Shown here piece after piece: positions 59,720-64,000 of a DNA stretch of 64,000 bases. The notes under the pieces are model-generated. The model had not been told where the DNA came from. It saw only the letters and a program-made list of their open reading frames with translations, and did not search any database. The stretch's first letter is position 1. Each line of letters starts with the position of its first letter. The stretch spans positions 26,874-90,873 of the forward strand of contig JAMPEB010000004.1 of assembly GCA_023665475.1 (NCBI GenBank). Direction: 5' to 3'. Made by a program: the position numbers and the translations under genes. This stretch comes from Lachnoclostridium sp. Its GTDB lineage: Bacteria; Bacillota; Clostridia; Lachnospirales; Lachnospiraceae.

Positions 59720-60562
59720 ATGAGAACAATAGATGTGAAATTGGTGACGCAGAATATCAAAGAAATGTGTATTGAGGCGAATCATTTTTTGTCAGAGGAT
59801 ATGAAAGCCGCCTTATGGGATGCAAAAGAGAAAGAGGAGGCGCCTTTGGGCAGGCAAGTATTGGAGCAACTGCAGGAAAACATGCGGATAGCGGGGGAAG
59901 ATATGATTCCCATATGTCAGGATACGGGTATGGCAGTTGTTTTTATGGAGATTGGTCAGGATGTGCATTTTGAGGGTGGTTTGTTGGAGGATTCCATCAA
60001 CGAAGGCGTGCGTCAGGGATATGTGGAGGGATTTTTAAGAAAATCGGTAGTGAGAGATCCTTTAGAGAGGGAAAACACAAAAGATAATACGCCGGCAGTG
60101 ATTCATTACACCATAATTTCGGGAGAACAGGTGCGTATAACCGTAGCGCCCAAAGGCTTTGGCAGTGAAAATATGAGCAGAGTGTTTATGTTAAAACCGG
60201 CGGACGGTATTGAGGGAGTAAAGAATGCCGTATTGTCGGCAGTGAAAGATGCCGGTCCCAATGCCTGTCCACCCATGGTGATAGGCGTTGGTATCGGAGG
60301 GACTTTTGAAAAATGCGCATGGATGGCAAAAAAAGCATTAACAAGATCTGTCAATGAGCGTTCAACTATTCCTTATATAAGGGAGATGGAGGAAGAACTT
60401 TTACATAGAATCAACAACTCCGGAATCGGGCCGGGAGGTCTGGGCGGTCGTATGACTGCGTTGGCAGTCAATATAAACACTTATCCTACCCATATTGCAG
60501 GACTGCCTGTGGCAGTCAATATTTGCTGCCATGTCAACAGGCATGCCGTGCGTATCTTGTAA
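59720..60562 (+). CDS. Class I fumarate hydratase/tartrate dehydratase, alpha subunit
   Basis: 280 residues. The two-subunit class I enzymes use a 4Fe-4S cluster for reversible hydration of fumarate (or dehydration of tartrate). Cluster cysteines are in PICQDTGMAVVF, GPNACPPMVIG and VNICCHVNRHA. The beta subunit gene is not adjacent but 2.5 kb downstream at 63039. The length and order match stand-alone alpha subunits. Confidence 0.92.
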   Translation: MRTIDVKLVTQNIKEMCIEANHFLSEDMKAALWDAKEKEEAPLGRQVLEQLQENMRIAGEDMIPICQDTGMAVVFMEIGQDVHFEGGLLEDSINEGVRQGYVEGFLRKSVVRDPLERENTKDNTPAVIHYTIISGEQVRITVAPKGFGSENMSRVFMLKPADGIEGVKNAVLSAVKDAGPNACPPMVIGVGIGGTFEKCAWMAKKALTRSVNERSTIPYIREMEEELLHRINNSGIGPGGLGGRMTALAVNINTYPTHIAGLPVAVNICCHVNRHAVRIL

Positions 60563-60616
60563 ATGACGATAATGTCATTATTTAAGACCGTTATTTAGGT
60601 GTTGCACATAACGGAT

Positions 60617-60717
60617 GGGACTTTATCGGCAGCAGCGCAGCAGGCAAGAGCCTGTGCTGTGCATCCAAAAGTTCCCGCTGATTAAAATGTCGCTTGCGCG
60701 GCGGAGTGAGAGGAAAA
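60617..60717 (+). promoter_or_regulatory. Candidate structured leader RNA, copy B
   Basis: Helix P1 is GGGACTTT (60617-60624)/AAAGTTCCC (60668-60676, one bulge). P2 is GCGCAG (60635-60640)/CTGTGC (60657-60662), capped by CAGGC/GCCTG (60641-60645 and 60650-60654). P3 is 60689-60693/60698-60702. The ribosome binding site GAGAGG is at 60708-60713. GGATG/CATCC is an alternative to P1, so a switch is conceivable. It is the counterpart of the leader at 41349-41439. Confidence 0.5.
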
Positions 60718-63015
60718 ATGGGATTCAAAACTAAGTTTACAAAGAGCACATATGTTTTTCTGGCAGTTCAGCTCTTAATTATAGCGGCAGCTTTTTTAAA
60801 CTGGGGTATACACCGCGGAAAGCTTTTTTCCAGAGACATATCACTGGATGAATATATTGTTGCCGAAAATACAGTGGTGGTGAATGAAGTTACTACGGAC
60901 GCGCTTATGAACGAAGAGGGCGGTGTTTTTGTGCAAACGCCGGCGCTGTCCTTAAAAAAAGGGACCTACAATATTTGCATGAATTATAATGCAGACCGTC
61001 CCGAGAGCATGGTCTATGTGGAGAGTTCGCAGCTTGACTTTCGGGAACTGCACTATGTGGAGACGGAGTTAAATCCGGCGTATCATTCGACGGTGATGAG
61101 ACTGGATTTGTCCCGTGATGTGACGGATTTGGTCATCAGCCTTTCCTTTTCGGGGAAGGGTTATCTAACCCTTATCAACACAAGCATTGCGGAAACAACC
61201 GACCGATATCAAAGAAATATAGTGAATGCATTTGCGCTTTGTTTATTGTTAAATCTATGCTGGTGGTTTAAAAAGAGCACACAGTCTTCCCGCAAAGTGA
61301 TGGTTGCATTGACGGCTATTTTTCTGGCAACCTGTTATCCTCTGTATACGGATTATATTATTTCAGGTTTTGATACACCATTTCATCTTCTGAGAATTGA
61401 AGGAATAGCAAAAGGACTTGCAAGTCATACATTTCCGGTTAAGATTCATCCCGTATGGGCAAAAGATTACGGGTATGCGGCAGGCGTTATGTACGGAGAT
61501 GCTTTTTTATATTTTCCGGCGTTGTTAAGATGCTTCGGTTATTCTGTTCAGACGGCATATAAATTATACTGTGCGGCAATCAACCTTGGCACGGTAGTCA
61601 TCAGCTATTTCGCGTTTAAGGCGATGTTTCGGAGTAAAAAGATGGGATTGTTGGGGTGTTTGATTTATTCCCTGTCTATCTACCGACTCATTGATGCTTA
61701 TACCAGAGGAGCATTGGGGGAATGTACAGCAATGATGTTCTTTCCGCTGGTATTGTGTGGTTTTTATCTTATTTTTACGGAAGCGTCTAAAGAAAATTGG
61801 TATAAATACGCCATATTGACGGCAGCAGGGCTTACGGGTCTGATCCAATCCCATGCATTAAGCTGCGAGATGACTGCTTTTGTGATTATTCCCATATGCA
61901 TTATATTGATAAAACGCGTTTTCCGGCGTTATACCTTTACTGCTCTGGCTTCAGCAGCGGTATTAACATTGCTTTTGTGCTTAGGATTTTTGGTTCCGTT
62001 TTTGGATTATCTGAATAGGGATCTCATTATTTCTTCTGACTCATGGATGGAAACCAGTGTGGAGCTGATACGGACAACAGGAATGTTTCCGAGTCAGTTG
62101 TTTATGTTGTTTGGACATGCAACAGGAGCCACAATACAGGCATCAGCGGGCGTGGCTTATGAATTTACGGTATCTACAGGGATTTTCACTCTGTTTGGTT
62201 TGCTGCTGTTTTTGTATTTACTTTTGTGTCATTATAAGGAATGCCGCACTTACAGCGCTTTTATCCCGGCCTGTATTTGTACTGCCGCAGGATGTCTGCT
62301 TTTATATATGAGCACTTGCTATTTCCCGTGGAATGCCATTGTTTCCAAAGAAAGCATTATTAAAACCTTAAGTACCCTGTTGGAATTTCCTTGGAGATTG
62401 CTGGCGCCTGCCACAGTGCTTTTGACATTTACCGGTTGTTTTTCGGTTAAGGTATTCTATGACCTTTATGCGAAGTCCATTGTATGGTCCGTGGTGTTGG
62501 CGGCAATGACATTGTTGGCGGTAAATTGCGGCTGGTACTTTTATGATTTTGTTTTTTCCGGGGTTCCTTACCGGGTGTACGATACGAAAGATTTAAATTC
62601 TATGTGTCTGTATTCCTGTGATTTTTTACCGGAAGGGACTTCGTTGGATGATTTTGAGGACAATAAGGTTTCCGCTGCAGAGGGAATCCTAGTCAGTGAA
62701 TACCAAAAGAACGGAACAACCATCCGTTGTAAGGTAAATGCGGGTGGTGTCGACGGTTTTATTGATTTTCCCCTGACATGCTATAAATATTATGTCTGCA
62801 GGGACAATGCTACAGGCGAGCCGTTGGATATTTCATATGGCTATAATAATAGGATGCGTGTGACGATTCCGGCCGGTTTTAACAGTGATATCACAATCTG
62901 CTTCAAGGAGCCTGTTCATTGGAGGCTGGCAGAGGTGGTGTCCTTGTTGACGCTTCTTGGAATATGCGGGTTTGCCTGTTACAAAATATATCGCAATAAG
63001 TATAAGGTAAAGTAG
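60718..63015 (+). CDS. Large GT-C-like membrane protein (PTPS-related domain type)
   Basis: About 765 residues. One N-terminal helix, an extracytoplasmic beta-rich domain (about 35-160), then roughly twelve helices and a C-terminal extracytoplasmic domain before a last helix. The first big loop after the second helix has YIISGFDTPFHLLRIEGIAKGL and later YGYAAGVMYGDAFLYFPALL, the recognisable pattern of the 6-pyruvoyl-tetrahydropterin-synthase-related membrane proteins, which look like lipid-sugar-using glycosyltransferases. ATG 60718 is chosen as it follows GAGAGG. It sits between the two fumarase subunit genes with its own leader. Confidence 0.75.
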   Translation: MGFKTKFTKSTYVFLAVQLLIIAAAFLNWGIHRGKLFSRDISLDEYIVAENTVVVNEVTTDALMNEEGGVFVQTPALSLKKGTYNICMNYNADRPESMVYVESSQLDFRELHYVETELNPAYHSTVMRLDLSRDVTDLVISLSFSGKGYLTLINTSIAETTDRYQRNIVNAFALCLLLNLCWWFKKSTQSSRKVMVALTAIFLATCYPLYTDYIISGFDTPFHLLRIEGIAKGLASHTFPVKIHPVWAKDYGYAAGVMYGDAFLYFPALLRCFGYSVQTAYKLYCAAINLGTVVISYFAFKAMFRSKKMGLLGCLIYSLSIYRLIDAYTRGALGECTAMMFFPLVLCGFYLIFTEASKENWYKYAILTAAGLTGLIQSHALSCEMTAFVIIPICIILIKRVFRRYTFTALASAAVLTLLLCLGFLVPFLDYLNRDLIISSDSWMETSVELIRTTGMFPSQLFMLFGHATGATIQASAGVAYEFTVSTGIFTLFGLLLFLYLLLCHYKECRTYSAFIPACICTAAGCLLLYMSTCYFPWNAIVSKESIIKTLSTLLEFPWRLLAPATVLLTFTGCFSVKVFYDLYAKSIVWSVVLAAMTLLAVNCGWYFYDFVFSGVPYRVYDTKDLNSMCLYSCDFLPEGTSLDDFEDNKVSAAEGILVSEYQKNGTTIRCKVNAGGVDGFIDFPLTCYKYYVCRDNATGEPLDISYGYNNRMRVTIPAGFNSDITICFKEPVHWRLAEVVSLLTLLGICGFACYKIYRNKYKVK

Positions 63016-63038
63016 TCGGTATAATTATGGAGGATGCG

Positions 63039-63608
63039 ATGGATAAATATATTAGCGTACCATTAAATGAAGAAGATGCCCGCGCGCTGAGAGCGGGAGA
63101 TTATGTATACCTGACAGGAACGCTGTATACTGCCAGAGATGCAGCGCATAAAAGGATGTATGAAGCTTTGCTGAAAGAAGAGGATGCAAAGGACGCGGCG
63201 CTTCCGTTAGAATTGAAGGATAATGTGATTTATTATATGGGGCCGTCGCCGGCAAGGGAAGGTTGTGTGATTGGTTCTGCAGGACCCACAACCGCAAGCA
63301 GAATGGATAAATACGCTCCCTTGCTGTTGGATTTGGGTTTGAAGGGAATGATAGGAAAAGGAAAGAGGAATCAGGAGGTCAAAGACGCCATTGTGCGAAA
63401 CGGGGCAGTGTATTTTGCCGCTGTTGGCGGAGCAGGAGCGCTATTATCAAAATCCATTACTGCTTCCGAGGTAATCGCGTATGATGATTTAGGAACAGAG
63501 GCCATTCGTAAACTGACAGTAGAAAAGTTTCCGGTCATTGTAGTAGTTGACTCGGAGGGGAATGATTTGTATGAAACAGCTATCAGTGTATATTGTCAGG
63601 CGGAGTAG
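63039..63608 (+). CDS. Class I fumarate hydratase/tartrate dehydratase, beta subunit
   Basis: About 189 residues. It completes the enzyme whose alpha subunit is at 59720. Typical blocks are the opening LRAGDYVYLTGTLYTARDAAHKRM, YYMGPSP, GSAGPTTASRMD, GMIGKGKR and AVGGAGALLSKSI. ATG 63039 follows GGAGG by 5 nt; ATG 63027 is an upstream alternative that would overlap this site. Confidence 0.93.
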   Translation: MDKYISVPLNEEDARALRAGDYVYLTGTLYTARDAAHKRMYEALLKEEDAKDAALPLELKDNVIYYMGPSPAREGCVIGSAGPTTASRMDKYAPLLLDLGLKGMIGKGKRNQEVKDAIVRNGAVYFAAVGGAGALLSKSITASEVIAYDDLGTEAIRKLTVEKFPVIVVVDSEGNDLYETAISVYCQAE

Positions 63609-63674
63609 ATGAAAGCTGCATAATGTATAGATGAAACAGGAATGAAAATTAGCTAAATTAAATTAAAAAAGCAA

Positions 63675-63703
63675 TTGACAAACGCATTTGCTTTAGGTAT
63701 AAT
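63675..63703 (+). promoter_or_regulatory. Promoter of tRNA-Ser
   Basis: TTGACA (63675-63680), a 17-bp spacer and TATAAT (63698-63703), both consensus. Confidence 0.88.
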
Positions 63704-63766
63704 AACATTTGCTCCCTCAGTGAGGGACTACAATTTTACATTGGTAGAGAGGCAATTCAGAATTAA

Positions 63767-63854
63767 GGAGAAATACTCAAGAGGCTGAAGAGGCGCCCCT
63801 GCTAAGGGTGTAGGTCGTTTACGCGGCGCGAGGGTTCAAATCCCTCTTTCTCCG
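63767..63854 (+). tRNA. tRNA-Ser (anticodon GCT)
   Basis: 88 nt. The acceptor stem GGAGAAA pairs with TTTCTCC, with discriminator G. The anticodon loop is in CCCCTGCTAAGGGTG (anticodon GCT, reading AGC/AGT), and there is a long variable arm and a T-arm with GGTTCAAATCC. CCA is not encoded. Confidence 0.97.
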
Positions 63855-63885
63855 TTTCTTTGTTTATGAAGTTTAAGCAAAGAAA
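63855..63885 (+). terminator. Weak hairpin after tRNA-Ser
   Basis: TTTCTTTG (63855-63862) pairs with CAAAGAAA (63878-63885). A/T-rich, with no clear T-run; it may help end or process the tRNA transcript. Confidence 0.35.
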
Positions 63886-63899
63886 AATTAAAAAAGTTG

Positions 63900-63928
63900 T
63901 TGACAAAGGCAGACGGGTATGGTATTCT
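63900..63928 (+). promoter_or_regulatory. Strong promoter at the right edge, probably of a stable-RNA operon
   Basis: TTGACA (63900-63905), a 17-bp spacer and TATTCT (63923-63928). The following 70 bases hold no start codon with a ribosome binding site and resemble the leader type found before rRNA genes in Clostridia (CCTTGACAAG, then CCCTGAAAACCC). The rRNA itself is not in view. Confidence 0.6.
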
Positions 63929-64000
63929 GTTATAGCTGTCGCCGATGGAGACAGGAAGGACCTTGACAAGTAAACAGCAGTGCGACCCTGAAAACCCGAG

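Noticed and set aside
63855..64000. 16S rRNA gene start
   Set aside because: The promoter and leader-like bases are visible, but no rRNA sequence lies inside the window.

Overview
The window looks like a chromosomal segment of a Gram-positive, endospore-forming, flagellated anaerobe of the Clostridia, most likely a Lachnospiraceae relative. The reasons are: sporulation genes (a SpoVAF/GerA-like germination protein, YtaF, BofA), a class B sortase with a 2206-residue surface protein, an LCP cell-wall ligase, MurG, flagellin with FliS, and a complete Tad-type pilus locus of the arrangement seen in that family. Strong TTGACA/TATAAT promoters with 16-18 bp spacers and AGGAGG-type ribosome binding sites are common. 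No rRNA gene, CRISPR array, prophage or intact insertion sequence was seen. There is one tRNA (Ser-GCT) near the right edge, and a strong promoter behind it that probably serves a stable-RNA operon outside the window.

Layout. 1-4 kb: a broken membrane protein gene, a hairpin-rich noncoding repeat, a SUKH-domain lipoprotein and an AgrA/AgrC-type two-component system. 4-11.5 kb (minus): a class B sortase translationally overlapping a giant secreted repeat protein. 11.7-24 kb: an SDR oxidoreductase, sporulation membrane proteins, a LysM protein, murG, several uncharacterised membrane proteins, pgi and a 2-hydroxyacid dehydrogenase. 24-32 kb: an ABC transporter whose permease gene is broken, gtrA, an LCP ligase, an interrupted GT-C-like gene, a MATE exporter and a DHH phosphoesterase. 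32.8-36.4 kb: an MBOAT/DHHW acyl-transfer pair and rsmA. 36.5-41.2 kb: a TPR/degenerate-AAA protein followed by glgB. 41.4-46.4 kb: a flagellin locus. 46.4-47 kb: a decayed type I toxin-antitoxin-like locus. 47-59 kb: bofA, then the Tad pilus operon with two A24 leader peptidases, an FHA protein and a rhomboid protease. 59-63.6 kb: a HIT protein and the two class I fumarase subunits, separated by a large membrane protein gene.

Functional links. The Tad genes form one near-continuous transcription unit in which stops and starts repeatedly overlap. It encodes the assembly ATPase (TadA), platform proteins (TadB, TadC), a localisation ATPase (TadZ), the Flp pilin, pseudopilins and two processing peptidases. 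The sortase/surface protein, the LCP, GtrA, GT-C and MBOAT/DHHW genes all point to envelope and surface-polymer work.

The most unusual material is noncoding. A three-hairpin modular element occurs three times (two tandem copies at 674-951, one at 34173-34316) with different stem sequences but the same architecture. A 66-nt leader in front of two unrelated genes (41377 and 60655) aligns without gaps, and all its changes inside one predicted helix preserve pairing. Decay is also notable: two genes with single in-frame stops, a permease with an apparent deletion, an MBOAT protein lacking a segment and a conserved His, and a TadZ with a ruined P-loop.
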